64,000 bases of DNA, from assembly GCF_002117005.1 (NCBI RefSeq), contig NZ_CP021023.1, positions 1,550,001 to 1,614,000 on the forward strand, in the 5' to 3' direction. Made by a program: the position numbers and the translations under genes. Below, one piece after another: positions 34,810 to 42,534 of this stretch (position 1 is its first letter; each line of letters starts with the position of its first letter). The stretch is from Sedimentisphaera salicampi (lineage in GTDB: Bacteria; Planctomycetota; Phycisphaerae; Sedimentisphaerales; Sedimentisphaeraceae). The notes under the pieces are model-generated. The model had not been told where the DNA came from. It did no database searches and was given only the letters and a program-made list of their open reading frames with translations.

Positions 34810-36372
34810 ATGAAACGCAGGAATTTTTTAAAGGCAGGTGCATTAGGTATTGTGGCGTCGCTTGTGCCCGGCTATGCTGAAAACGCAATTAAAAGCCCCG
34901 CTAAAAAACCAAACATCATCTTTATCCTTGCTGATGATATGGGCTGGTCTGATCTCGGGTGCTATGGAAGCGAGATATCGACACCCAATCTTGACGCCCT
35001 TGCCAAGGGCGGAATCCGTTTTACGCAAATTCACAACACCGCAAAATGTATGCCCTCACGTGCGTGCCTGCTCACGGGACTCTACGCTCAGCAATGCGGC
35101 ATGGATAAAAGGCCGGTTCATTTCTCCAAAAACAGTGTAACCCTTGGCGATGTGCTTAAAGCAGCCGGCTACAGAACACTGGCGGCGGGCAAGCATCACA
35201 GCCTTGACAGCCTATACGATCAGGGGTTTGATCGATACTATGGCCTGCGCGACGGGTGCTGTAACTATTTTAATCCGGGCAGGCAAAGGGCCGGCGAAGG
35301 TGTACCCGCTCAGAAAAGGCCCGGCCAACGCGTGTGGGTTATCGATGATAAGACCATAGTTGGTTACACTCCTAAAGAAAAAGATTTCTACACGACAGAT
35401 TACTTTACCAAGTACGCTCTCGATTATCTTGAAGAGTATAAAAATGAAGAAAAGCCTTTCTTCCTCTACTTGGCCTATACCGCTCCTCACGACCCGCTGC
35501 AGGCATGGCCGGAGGATATAAAGAAATACGAAGACAGATATAAAGATGGCTGGGAGGTTCTGCGTAAGGAAAGATACCGAAGGCAAATTAAGCTTGGCCT
35601 TGTGGATGAGTCAATGCCGCTTTCTGAACCTACATATGAAGATTGGGATTCTTTGAGTGATGAAGAGAAAAAGACAGAAGCACGTAAGATGGCAGTCTAT
35701 GCAGCAATGATTGACTGTATGGACAGGAACATCGGCAAGCTGATTGCTAAGCTTAAAGAAGTGGGCAAAGACAAAAATACGCTAATTGTGTTCGCTTCCG
35801 ACAATGGCTGTTCTGCTGAAGTAGTTCGGCTTGAGAACCAAATCGGTAAGATCGGAAGTATGACACGCTGGACATCGCTCGGCGGCAACTGGGCTAATGC
35901 AAGCAATGTGCCGTACCGTATGTTTAAGAACTACAGCTATGAAGGCGGCATCTGTACGCCGATGATTGCTTGGTGGCCTGGAGTTATAAAAGAGCCCGGA
36001 AGCATCACTGACCACCCGGGGCACTTTATTGATTTTATGCCTACGTTTATAGAGGCTTCAGGTGCTTCTTATCCGACCGAACACAATGGTTTTTCCATCA
36101 CTCCTTACGAAGGCGAAAGCCTTTTGCCGGTTCTCAAGGGTAAATCTGCCGGCCGCAGAAAACCGATATTCTGGCAATGGGGCAAGGGCAAAGCAGTGCT
36201 GAAAGGCAAGTGGAAGCTTGTCGCATGGGAAAAGAAGTGGTCTCTGTATGACATGGAAAACGATAAGACAGAAACCAACGACCTTTCGGCAAATTATCCG
36301 GAAGTTGTTAAGGAATTGAAATCAATGCACGCCGAGTGGCTTGTGAATTGTAAAAAAGCGGTAGTTAAGTAA
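34810..36372 (+). CDS. Sulfatase 2, Tat-exported
   Basis: Second S1-type sulfatase, 520 residues. ATG 34810 follows AAAGGAG; an upstream in-frame codon at 34777 lacks such a site. It has a Tat signal (MKRRNFLKAGALGIVASLVP), then KPNIIFILADDMGWSDLGCYG with metal-binding Asp residues, and KCMPSRACLLTG with Cys80 as the formylglycine precursor. FASDNGCSAEV gives the second metal site. It is only distantly similar to sulfatase 1 and probably acts on a different sulfated sugar in the same pathway. No glycoside hydrolase or transporter follows; the thi operon starts instead. Confidence 0.93.
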   Translation: MKRRNFLKAGALGIVASLVPGYAENAIKSPAKKPNIIFILADDMGWSDLGCYGSEISTPNLDALAKGGIRFTQIHNTAKCMPSRACLLTGLYAQQCGMDKRPVHFSKNSVTLGDVLKAAGYRTLAAGKHHSLDSLYDQGFDRYYGLRDGCCNYFNPGRQRAGEGVPAQKRPGQRVWVIDDKTIVGYTPKEKDFYTTDYFTKYALDYLEEYKNEEKPFFLYLAYTAPHDPLQAWPEDIKKYEDRYKDGWEVLRKERYRRQIKLGLVDESMPLSEPTYEDWDSLSDEEKKTEARKMAVYAAMIDCMDRNIGKLIAKLKEVGKDKNTLIVFASDNGCSAEVVRLENQIGKIGSMTRWTSLGGNWANASNVPYRMFKNYSYEGGICTPMIAWWPGVIKEPGSITDHPGHFIDFMPTFIEASGASYPTEHNGFSITPYEGESLLPVLKGKSAGRRKPIFWQWGKGKAVLKGKWKLVAWEKKWSLYDMENDKTETNDLSANYPEVVKELKSMHAEWLVNCKKAVVK

Positions 36373-36445
36373 CTTAGAAATTCAGGGAAAAATAAAAAGA
36401 TACCGCTGCTCAGCTTGGTGCTGCAATATTTTCAGCTAATTGTGT

Positions 36446-36473
36446 TTGAAATCAGCGGGAGAAATGTTAGAAT
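36446..36473 (+). promoter_or_regulatory. Probable promoter of the thi operon
   Basis: TTGAAA (36446-36451), 16 bp, TAGAAT (36468-36473), immediately before the TPP riboswitch. Confidence 0.5.
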
Positions 36474-36483
36474 GGGAAATTGG

Positions 36484-36567
36484 CCGGGGGAGCTCTTATT
36501 AGAGCTGAGAGGCCGCATCAGCGGCGACCCTTCGAACCTGATTGGTTAAGACCAGCGAAGGAAGGCA
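36484..36567 (+). promoter_or_regulatory. TPP riboswitch
   Basis: Classic THI element: GGGGGAGC, GCTGAGA, GACCCTTCGAACCTGAT and GGTTAAGACCAGCGAAGGAA occur in order and with normal spacing. It binds thiamine pyrophosphate and here precedes thiFSGH. Confidence 0.95.
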
Positions 36568-36583
36568 AAAATAAGAAAAATTT

Positions 36584-36611
36584 GCACGTCCTTTGCGGGC
36601 GTGCTTTTTTT
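36584..36611 (+). terminator. Riboswitch-controlled terminator
   Basis: GCACGTCC (36584-36591) pairs with GGGCGTGC (36597-36604), with one G-U pair, followed by seven Ts. It lies 17 bp after the aptamer and just before thiF, so TPP binding most likely ends transcription here. Confidence 0.85.
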
Positions 36612-36626
36612 ATGGGAAAAATGAAT

Positions 36627-37244
36627 ATGGCAAACATAACCGAAAGACAGGCCATAAGAAACAAAAGATTAAAAACAGTTTTGCAGAACTGCTGCATAGG
36701 TATTGCAGGCCTCGGCGGGCTGGGGAGCAATGTTGCGCAGATGCTGATTCGCTCGGGTGCCGGAAGGCTTAAAGCGGCCGATTTTGACAGAGTGGACAGG
36801 TCGAATCTATACAGGCAATGCTACCGGCTTTCTGATGTCGGCAAACTTAAAACAGATGCAATAGAGCAGCTTGCCTCGGATATCGCCCCGAACTGCCTGA
36901 TAGAGAAACATAACGTCCGCATAGACAGCACCAACGCCTGCGGGATTTTCAGCGAGTGCGATATTGTATGCGAATGCCTCGATAAGGCAGAAAGCAAGCA
37001 GGAACTGATCGAAACGCTCCTGAAGGCCGGCAGGTTTACCGTAATCGCAGGCAGCGGAGCGGCCGGTTTTGGCAAGAGCAATATGGTAAAAACAACCAAA
37101 ATCTCTGACAGGATGTATGTAGCCGGCGATTTGGAAAGCAGCGTGGAGCAGATGGGCAGCCTCTGGGCTCCAAGGGTAGCTTTAGCAGCGGCGCATCAGG
37201 CAAACTGCGTTTTAGAAGTTTTAGAGGAGAGATTATGCGAATAA
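36627..37244 (+). CDS. thiF: ThiS adenylyltransferase ThiF
   Basis: E1-like enzyme that adenylates the C-terminal glycine of ThiS before sulfur transfer. About 205 residues, the short ThiF form. GIAGLGGLGSNVAQMLIRSG is the ATP-binding Rossmann motif, and the DFDRVDRSNLYRQC segment holds the conserved Asp and Arg. Translation must begin after the terminator; candidates are ATG 36612, 36621 and 36627. I chose 36627 for its spacing from GGGA. An open frame reaching back to 36480 runs through the riboswitch and is not real. It overlaps thiS by 10 bp. Confidence 0.88.
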   Translation: MANITERQAIRNKRLKTVLQNCCIGIAGLGGLGSNVAQMLIRSGAGRLKAADFDRVDRSNLYRQCYRLSDVGKLKTDAIEQLASDIAPNCLIEKHNVRIDSTNACGIFSECDIVCECLDKAESKQELIETLLKAGRFTVIAGSGAAGFGKSNMVKTTKISDRMYVAGDLESSVEQMGSLWAPRVALAAAHQANCVLEVLEERLCE

Positions 37245-37444
37245 GAGTAAACGGCGAAAATATGGATTTTCCCGAAAATGAGGCTCCAGCAACTGTGAAG
37301 GAGCTTATAGACCTCTTCGGCCTCAACAGCGAGGCAGTAGTAGCGGAAGTGGACGGGGAGATTGTGGAAAAACGCAATTTCGAAACCGCCATTATAAAAG
37401 ATTCACAAAAAATAGAGCTTATCAGATTCGTAGGAGGCGGATAA
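37235..37444 (+). CDS. thiS: Sulfur carrier protein ThiS
   Basis: A 69-residue ubiquitin-like carrier that brings sulfur to thiazole synthase as a C-terminal thiocarboxylate. It opens [20 protein letters not shown] and ends in the required GG (RFVGGG). The extra final Gly is unusual but is seen in some homologues. It overlaps thiF at its start and the thiG ATG at its stop, so translation is probably coupled. Confidence 0.93.
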   Translation: MRIRVNGENMDFPENEAPATVKELIDLFGLNSEAVVAEVDGEIVEKRNFETAIIKDSQKIELIRFVGGG

Positions 37445-38217
37445 TGAAAGATAAACTTGTAATTGCAGGAAAAGAATTTGATTCACGTTTATTTATCGGG
37501 ACAGGGAAATTCGCTTCAAACGAGCTCATGAGCAATGCGATAGAGGCAAGCAGGTCTGAGATGGTAACCGTTGCGCTTCGCAGGGTGAATATAGAAGACA
37601 GCGGCGACGATATGCTCTCGGCGATTATGCGGGAGAACGTTCAGCTCCTGCCAAACACCTCTGGAGCGAGGGATGCGAAAGAGGCTGTTCGTCTTGCAAA
37701 GCTTGCACGTGCGGCAAGCGGGATTGAATGGGTTAAGCTTGAGGTAACTCCAGATCCGTACTACCTCCTGCCGGATCCTGTGGAAACGCTCGAGGCAGCG
37801 AAACAGCTCATTGATGAGGGCTTTATAGTTCTGCCTTATATAAATGCGGATCCAGTTCTCGCAAAGAAGCTCGAGGATGCAGGCTGCCCTGCGGTTATGC
37901 CGCTGGCGGCGCCGATCGGCTCAAACAAGGGGATAAAAACCCGCGATCTCGTAGAGATAATCATATCGCAAGCTTCTGTGCCTGTGGTGGTAGATGCGGG
38001 ACTCGGGCTTCCCTCCCATGCCGGTGATGCGATGGAGATTGGGGCAGATGCAGTGCTCGTGAATACGGCAATCGCAGTATGCGATAAGCCTGTGGCAATG
38101 GCTGAGGCCTTCCGGAAGGCTGTGGAGGCCGGGAGGCAGGCTTATCTTGCAGGCCCGGGGTGTGTTAGCGAAACAGCTAACGCCTCAAGCCCGCTAACCG
38201 GCTTCCTCAGGGACTAA
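37444..38217 (+). CDS. thiG: Thiazole synthase ThiG
   Basis: Builds the thiazole phosphate ring from deoxyxylulose phosphate, ThiS thiocarboxylate and dehydroglycine. The 257-residue TIM barrel has [13 protein letters not shown] at the start, the Schiff-base lysine in [16 protein letters not shown], and phosphate-binding [20 protein letters not shown] and [11 protein letters not shown] near the end. It starts at the last base of the thiS stop codon and is followed 11 bp later by thiH. Confidence 0.97.
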   Translation: MKDKLVIAGKEFDSRLFIGTGKFASNELMSNAIEASRSEMVTVALRRVNIEDSGDDMLSAIMRENVQLLPNTSGARDAKEAVRLAKLARAASGIEWVKLEVTPDPYYLLPDPVETLEAAKQLIDEGFIVLPYINADPVLAKKLEDAGCPAVMPLAAPIGSNKGIKTRDLVEIIISQASVPVVVDAGLGLPSHAGDAMEIGADAVLVNTAIAVCDKPVAMAEAFRKAVEAGRQAYLAGPGCVSETANASSPLTGFLRD

Positions 38218-38228
38218 AGGAGAGATAA

Positions 38229-39365
38229 ATGCAGAACAAGAAATTCAGCGTGCCGGAAGAAATATTCAATCCAGAAAGCAAAATCTCGCAAACTCTGCAA
38301 AATACCAGCGACAGCGAGGTGGTTTCTGAGCTGGAAAGGCCTGCGGGGTATTCGGCTGTAAGAATTGCCCGACTGCTTTCTCCTGCCGCTGAAGGCTATC
38401 TGGAGGAGATGGCAAGGCAGGCAAGGGATATTACTCTACGCCGTTTCGGCAGGGCAAGGCAGCTTTATGCACCTTTGTACGTATCCAACTACTGCAAAAA
38501 TAACTGCGCATACTGCGGATTCAACTGTACACATAAGATCAAACGTACGCGGCTCAGCATAGAGCAGGCGGTAAGGGAGGCCGAGGCTATCCGCTCAATG
38601 GGTTTTCGGCATATCCTTCTGCTTTCCGGCGAGGATCCTGATTATGCGTCTGTGGAATACTTTGAGGAGCTTGCACGCAGAATCCGCAAATTATTTGCAG
38701 CGATAGATATCGAAATCTACCCATGCAGCGTGGAGAGCTACCAGCGGCTTTACGATGCAGGCATAGACGGAATAACGATATATCAGGAAACTTACGACCC
38801 CGATATATACTCCAAACTGCACACCAAGGGCCCGAAAAAAGATTACCACTGGCGGCTTCATACCCCCCAGCGTGCAGCTGAAGCAGGCTTTAGAAGAATA
38901 GGGCTCGGTTCACTGCTTGGGATAAGCGATTGGAGAAGAGAAACCCTCGCGATGGCAGAACACAGCAATTTTTTTATAAAAAATTTCTGGCAGTCTCAGG
39001 TTTCGATTTCATTTCCGAGAATCCGGCCTGCTGAGCAGGTGGAGCCGCAGGATTTTGTGAGCTTTGTCTCCGACAGAGAGACCGTTCAGATGATGCTTGC
39101 TCTGAGGCTATGCTTCCCGGATATCGGGATAACCATCTCCACAAGAGAGACGCCCCAGTTCAGAGAAAACACTCTAAATATCTGTGTAACAAGGATTAGC
39201 GCTGGTTCGAAGACCAACCCGGGAGGGTATGCAGGCAGCGAAGATGAAACTGTATCTCAGTTTGAGATAGACGACGACAGAACGCCTGAGGATGTTGCCA
39301 AGGTGATAAGCAAAATGGGTTTTGAGCCGGTATGGAAAGACTGGGACGAGGGATTTCAGAATTAA
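38229..39365 (+). CDS. thiH: 2-iminoacetate synthase ThiH
   Basis: Radical SAM enzyme that cleaves tyrosine to dehydroglycine for ThiG; this is the anaerobic route, as opposed to ThiO. The 378 residues carry the CxxxCxxC cluster motif in SNYCKNNCAYCGFNC near residue 90, the SAM-binding LLLSGEDP, and YQETYDPDIYSKLHTKGPKK. GGAGAG precedes the ATG. It is the last gene of thiFSGH. The choice of ThiH supports an oxygen-poor lifestyle. Confidence 0.95.
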   Translation: MQNKKFSVPEEIFNPESKISQTLQNTSDSEVVSELERPAGYSAVRIARLLSPAAEGYLEEMARQARDITLRRFGRARQLYAPLYVSNYCKNNCAYCGFNCTHKIKRTRLSIEQAVREAEAIRSMGFRHILLLSGEDPDYASVEYFEELARRIRKLFAAIDIEIYPCSVESYQRLYDAGIDGITIYQETYDPDIYSKLHTKGPKKDYHWRLHTPQRAAEAGFRRIGLGSLLGISDWRRETLAMAEHSNFFIKNFWQSQVSISFPRIRPAEQVEPQDFVSFVSDRETVQMMLALRLCFPDIGITISTRETPQFRENTLNICVTRISAGSKTNPGGYAGSEDETVSQFEIDDDRTPEDVAKVISKMGFEPVWKDWDEGFQN

Positions 39366-39424
39366 CGGATATTTATACCGTTGCAGAAAATATTTATTTT
39401 TTTTTGTTAAAACACAAAATAAAC

Positions 39425-39452
39425 TTGAAATATTACGTAGGAAGTGTATTAT
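39425..39452 (+). promoter_or_regulatory. Probable promoter for the Rrf2 regulator
   Basis: TTGAAA (39425-39430), 16 bp, TATTAT (39447-39452), followed by a 90-nt leader. Confidence 0.5.
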
Positions 39453-39541
39453 AAATTGACGTTTGAGAAACCAGGCGAATCGATTAGCCGGTCGGTTCCC
39501 GTTATTGTTAATAGTTTTTAGATTTTGCGGAGGGTTACTAA

Positions 39542-39943
39542 ATGAAATTCAGCAGATCTACAGGTTACGGTTTAATTGCGGCAGCTTACATTGCTAAGAA
39601 TGGTGATCCGAAGACGGCTATTCTTGCATCAAGCATTGCCAAAGAATTCGACATTCCTCTCGAGTATTTGCTTAAGATTCTTCAGAATCTTGTAAGAGCA
39701 AATGTTCTCAGAAGCAAGAGAGGTCCGAGAGGCGGTTTTTATCTGGCAAAGCAGCCGGGCGATATCAACCTGCTCGAAATTATCGAAGCAGTTGACGGCC
39801 CAGCTAACAGCGAGATTCAGCTGCCGGAAAGATGTGATGAGCTTCCATATATGAAGCACATTACAGATGCTTGCAAAGAGGCAGTTGACAAGACAAAGAA
39901 TGTCTTGGTAAATGTTAAGCTTTCTGCAGTGATCAAAGGTTAA
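39542..39943 (+). CDS. Rrf2-family transcriptional regulator
   Basis: A 133-residue winged-helix regulator: MKFSRSTGYGLIAAAYIAKN, then IAKEFDIPLEYLLKILQNLV as the recognition region and RGPRGGFYLAKQPGDINLLE as the wing. The family senses Fe-S clusters, nitric oxide or cysteine status through a C-terminal Cys cluster. Here only two Cys (ERCDEL and DACKEA) remain where IscR has three, so the effector cannot be named. GGAGG precedes the ATG. The MazG-like gene follows after 12 bp. Confidence 0.88.
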   Translation: MKFSRSTGYGLIAAAYIAKNGDPKTAILASSIAKEFDIPLEYLLKILQNLVRANVLRSKRGPRGGFYLAKQPGDINLLEIIEAVDGPANSEIQLPERCDELPYMKHITDACKEAVDKTKNVLVNVKLSAVIKG

Positions 39944-39955
39944 TACTTTTCTTCG

Positions 39956-40219
39956 ATGGAAATATCAGACTTCCAAAGATTTATTGAAGAAAAGTATGGC
40001 GAAGTTGACCGGAAGCGCGGCACTAACGCCACCTTCCTCTGGTTTATAGAAGAGGTTGGTGAGCTTGCTACCGCGCTCTCCGGCGACGACTTTGAAAACA
40101 AGCAGGAGGAGTTCGCTGACGTGTTTGCATGGCTTTGCACACTGGCAAACATCAACGGCGTTGACTTGGAAAGCGTCATATCTAAGTATTTGGACAACCA
40201 GGTAGAGGGATTCAAGTAG
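39956..40219 (+). CDS. MazG-like nucleotide pyrophosphohydrolase
   Basis: An 87-residue helical NTP pyrophosphatase domain of the MazG/all-alpha type, which removes unwanted nucleoside triphosphates. LWFIEEVGELATAL and EEFADVFAWLCTLAN give the E-x-x-E and E-x-x-D metal-binding pairs of the family. It is shorter than full MazG and resembles single-domain house-cleaning enzymes. It is close behind the Rrf2 gene and probably in the same transcript. Confidence 0.85.
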   Translation: MEISDFQRFIEEKYGEVDRKRGTNATFLWFIEEVGELATALSGDDFENKQEEFADVFAWLCTLANINGVDLESVISKYLDNQVEGFK

Positions 40220-40359
40220 TTTATGCATTGGCCGGAATGAACAGAGGGCCGGTGCTGTCTGTGCATACGTTCTTTAAAACATACGTTAAAAAACTGCTAA
40301 ACATGTGTTTAGGGTTGTTAAGTGTTTATTAACTTTATTTAAAACCGGGGGTTTACTCT

Positions 40360-40662
40360 ATGGCAAAGAAGACTGCTAAGAAAACTGCCAAAAAGACATC
40401 AAAGAAGACATCAACCAAGAAAAGTGCTGCAAAGAAGACAACCAAGAAGAAGACAACCAAGAAAAAACCAGCAAAGAAATCAGCACCAAAAGAGCCGCTT
40501 ATTGTAGCGAGCAAGGTTAAGGCCTACATCAAAGAGGGCGGAAAGATGACGGCATCAGAAACTCTTGATGCTATCAACGAAAAGATTTACGCTATGCTTG
40601 ATGATGCTATGGGCAGAACAGATTCTAACAACAGAAGCACTGTTAAGCCTCAGGACCTTTAA
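40360..40662 (+). CDS. Histone-fold protein with lysine-rich N-terminal tail
   Basis: A 100-residue DNA-binding protein in two parts. Residues 1-46 are a tail of AKKTAKKT-type repeats with 21 lysines. Residues 47-100 (LIVASKVKAYIKEGGKMTAS, then ETLDAINEKIYAMLDDAMGR, then NNRSTVKPQDL) read as a histone fold: short helix, loop, long helix, loop with the R-x-T-V-x-P-x-D-L pattern of archaeal and recently described bacterial histones. The third helix is nearly absent, as in the short bacterial histones. It likely coats or bends the nucleoid. A palindrome TAAACATGTGTTTA (40299-40312) lies upstream, and a terminator follows. Confidence 0.8.
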   Translation: MAKKTAKKTAKKTSKKTSTKKSAAKKTTKKKTTKKKPAKKSAPKEPLIVASKVKAYIKEGGKMTASETLDAINEKIYAMLDDAMGRTDSNNRSTVKPQDL

Positions 40663-40671
40663 TCAAAATTT

Positions 40672-40702
40672 TAAAAGCGGGGCTTATTTGCTCCGCTTTT
40701 TT
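40672..40702 (+). terminator. Intrinsic terminator after the histone gene
   Basis: AAGCGG and CCGCTT flank GGCTTATTTGCT, followed by seven Ts. Confidence 0.85.
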
Positions 40703-40710
40703 TCTACTCC

Positions 40711-41124
40711 ATGAAGCTCAGCACCCTGTTTATCTCCAGATTGGTATTTTCGCTTGCGGTATTGGCAACGATACTCCTTGTGTATCTTACGCACGCTCCA
40801 ATGGAGCAGCTCAAACAAGATTACGGGGGATTTATCCATGCTCTGGGGGATAAGGCACTTCATCTGCTTGCCTACGGCGGGGTTGCATTTCTATACTTTT
40901 TAGCTGCGAGATTCGCGGAGTTTTCGCGAAAGGCCCTGCACCGCCTTTTGGCAGCACTGCTTGTTTTTACGGCAGTGGATGAGGGGACGCAGGCTCTTGT
41001 GGGCAGGAATGCAGACTGGCTGGATTTGCTCTTTAATCTGGCAGGGATAATTATTGGTTTGTTTTTGAGCAAACTTTTCTATATCCTCAGCAAAAAGACT
41101 GTTCAGCGATTCCTGAGCAAATAA
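40711..41124 (+). CDS. VanZ-like membrane protein
   Basis: A 137-residue protein with four hydrophobic helices (about 5-25, 48-66, 75-92, 105-125). DKALHLLAYGGVAFLYF, AVDEGTQALVGRNADWLDLL and NLAGIIIGLF are the conserved VanZ blocks. VanZ raises teicoplanin resistance in enterococci, but most chromosomal homologues have no known role. It starts just after the histone gene terminator, so it needs its own promoter or read-through. Confidence 0.82.
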   Translation: MKLSTLFISRLVFSLAVLATILLVYLTHAPMEQLKQDYGGFIHALGDKALHLLAYGGVAFLYFLAARFAEFSRKALHRLLAALLVFTAVDEGTQALVGRNADWLDLLFNLAGIIIGLFLSKLFYILSKKTVQRFLSK

Positions 41125-41282
41125 CCGCTGCTACCATCTTCCTGAGTGTTTATTGAGATTCAGGGAGGCGGCAGGAGATTTCTGCGCTTTCAATTCTCCT
41201 TCATCCCTGAAAAACAAATCTCTTGAATTAATATTCATCAGCCTTAGAGTATTCAAATAAACCTTTTTCAGGAAATATGAAT

Positions 41283-42161
41283 ATGTCTAAAACTAAAAGC
41301 AGTTTCAGAGGTTTCTTTGACCAGCCTCTCAGCGGAGATACAAATTATTACGCAGGCAGCAGGCGGGCTCCTTTTGCATGGTACGGCGGGAAGTATTACT
41401 ATTCACAGTGGATATTAGAGAACTTCCCCGAACACCGCATCTTTATTGAGCCTTTCGGGGGCGCTGGCAACATACTGCTTAACAAAATCGAGAGCGAAGT
41501 AGAGATATTTAACGATTTGGACAGCCGGATCACAAATTTTTACTACGTGCTCAGGGAAAAAGAACTTTTCGCAGAGCTGGAACGAAGACTTGCTCTAACC
41601 CCATATTCAAGAGAGGTTTTCGAGAAGGTTATTGCAGAGCCCGAACCCGAAGAGCCGGTACACAGGGCATACAACTTCTTCATAAAATGCAGGCAGAGCA
41701 TGGGGGGCACGGGAATGAGCAAGCTCAGTCCTGCAAGCTGGGTGATGAGCCTTAGAACGAGGCGGAAGATGGCTGAGCCGGTATCGAAGTATCTATCAAC
41801 TATTGAAGGGCTCGAACCAATCGCAGAGAGGTTCAGGAGCGTGGTAATTGAAAACTTAGATGCCGTAAAGCTGATCACCAAATACGACCGTGAGGACAGC
41901 CTGATATACTGCGACCCGCCCTACCTGCCTGAAACGAGAAACCAAAACACAAACACCTACGGCTTTGAGATGAGCGTTGAAGAGCATACCCAGCTTCTTG
42001 AGAAACTCAGAGAGTGCAGAGGCAAGGTTATTCTCAGCGGATACAATTCGAAGCTTTACACAGAAAAGCTCAGTAACTGGCGAAAAGATGAGCTTGAAAC
42101 GAAATCGTATATGAAGAATTCAGGGCAGGCCAGAACGGAAGTGCTTTGGATGAATTTTTAA
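41283..42161 (+). CDS. D12-class adenine-specific DNA methyltransferase
   Basis: N6-adenine methylase of the Dam/D12 group, 292 residues. FAWYGGKYYYSQWIL opens the SAM-binding fold, FIEPFGGAGNILL is motif I, YCDPPYLPET is the catalytic DPPY motif IV, and ILSGYNSKLY lies near the C-terminus. ATG 41283 is nine bases after GGA; ATG 41277 is closer and less likely. No restriction enzyme gene is next to it, so it looks like an orphan methylase, used for regulation or defence against foreign enzymes. Target site unknown. The SUI1 gene follows after 19 bp. Confidence 0.9.
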   Translation: MSKTKSSFRGFFDQPLSGDTNYYAGSRRAPFAWYGGKYYYSQWILENFPEHRIFIEPFGGAGNILLNKIESEVEIFNDLDSRITNFYYVLREKELFAELERRLALTPYSREVFEKVIAEPEPEEPVHRAYNFFIKCRQSMGGTGMSKLSPASWVMSLRTRRKMAEPVSKYLSTIEGLEPIAERFRSVVIENLDAVKLITKYDREDSLIYCDPPYLPETRNQNTNTYGFEMSVEEHTQLLEKLRECRGKVILSGYNSKLYTEKLSNWRKDELETKSYMKNSGQARTEVLWMNF

Positions 42162-42180
42162 GTAAATCAGGAGGCTGCAA

Positions 42181-42528
42181 ATGAAAGACAGGATAGTTTT
42201 TTCTACAGATTCAGGCAGGATGTGCCCGGAATGCGGCAAGCCCTTGGATGAATGCATCTGCTCTGAAATAGAAAAGCCCCGCCCAACAGACGGAATCGTT
42301 CGTATAAAACGGGAAACCAAAGGCCGCAAAGGCAAGGGAGTGAGCGTGGTTACAGGGCTCGGACTAACTGATTCTCAGCTTAAAGACCTCGCCAGCGAAC
42401 TCAAGAAAAAATGCGGCTGCGGGGGAAGCCTGAAGGATGGGCAAATCGAGATTCAGGGCGATAAGAGGGACGAGCTTGAGAAAATCCTCAAAGAAAAAGG
42501 ATACAAAGTAAAGCAGGCTGGCGGATAA
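42181..42528 (+). CDS. SUI1/YciH-family translation factor
   Basis: A 115-residue homologue of eIF1/YciH, which checks start-codon choice. The N-terminal 30 residues hold a CPECGKPLDECIC zinc-knuckle-like motif; the core has GKGVSVVTGLGLTDSQLKDL, KKKCGCGGSLKDGQIEIQGD and a KGYKVKQAGG end. GGAGG lies eight bases upstream of ATG. It ends convergent to the GT9 gene with 6 bp between the stops. Confidence 0.92.
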   Translation: MKDRIVFSTDSGRMCPECGKPLDECICSEIEKPRPTDGIVRIKRETKGRKGKGVSVVTGLGLTDSQLKDLASELKKKCGCGGSLKDGQIEIQGDKRDELEKILKEKGYKVKQAGG

Positions 42529-42534
42529 AAGACC

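Larger units (their letters stand above)
33179..34921. repeat. 1,743-bp direct repeat, right copy
   Basis: Second copy of 29564-31306, starting right after the IS end. It continues past 34921 into the rest of the intact sulfatase 2, so this side is the original continuation. Confidence 0.95.

Noticed and set aside
36480-36626. N-terminal extension of ThiF
   Set aside because: The extension translates the TPP riboswitch and its terminator; the ThiF fold begins after 36627.
39542-39943. Calling the Rrf2 protein IscR
   Set aside because: Only two of the three cluster-binding cysteines are present and no isc genes are adjacent.
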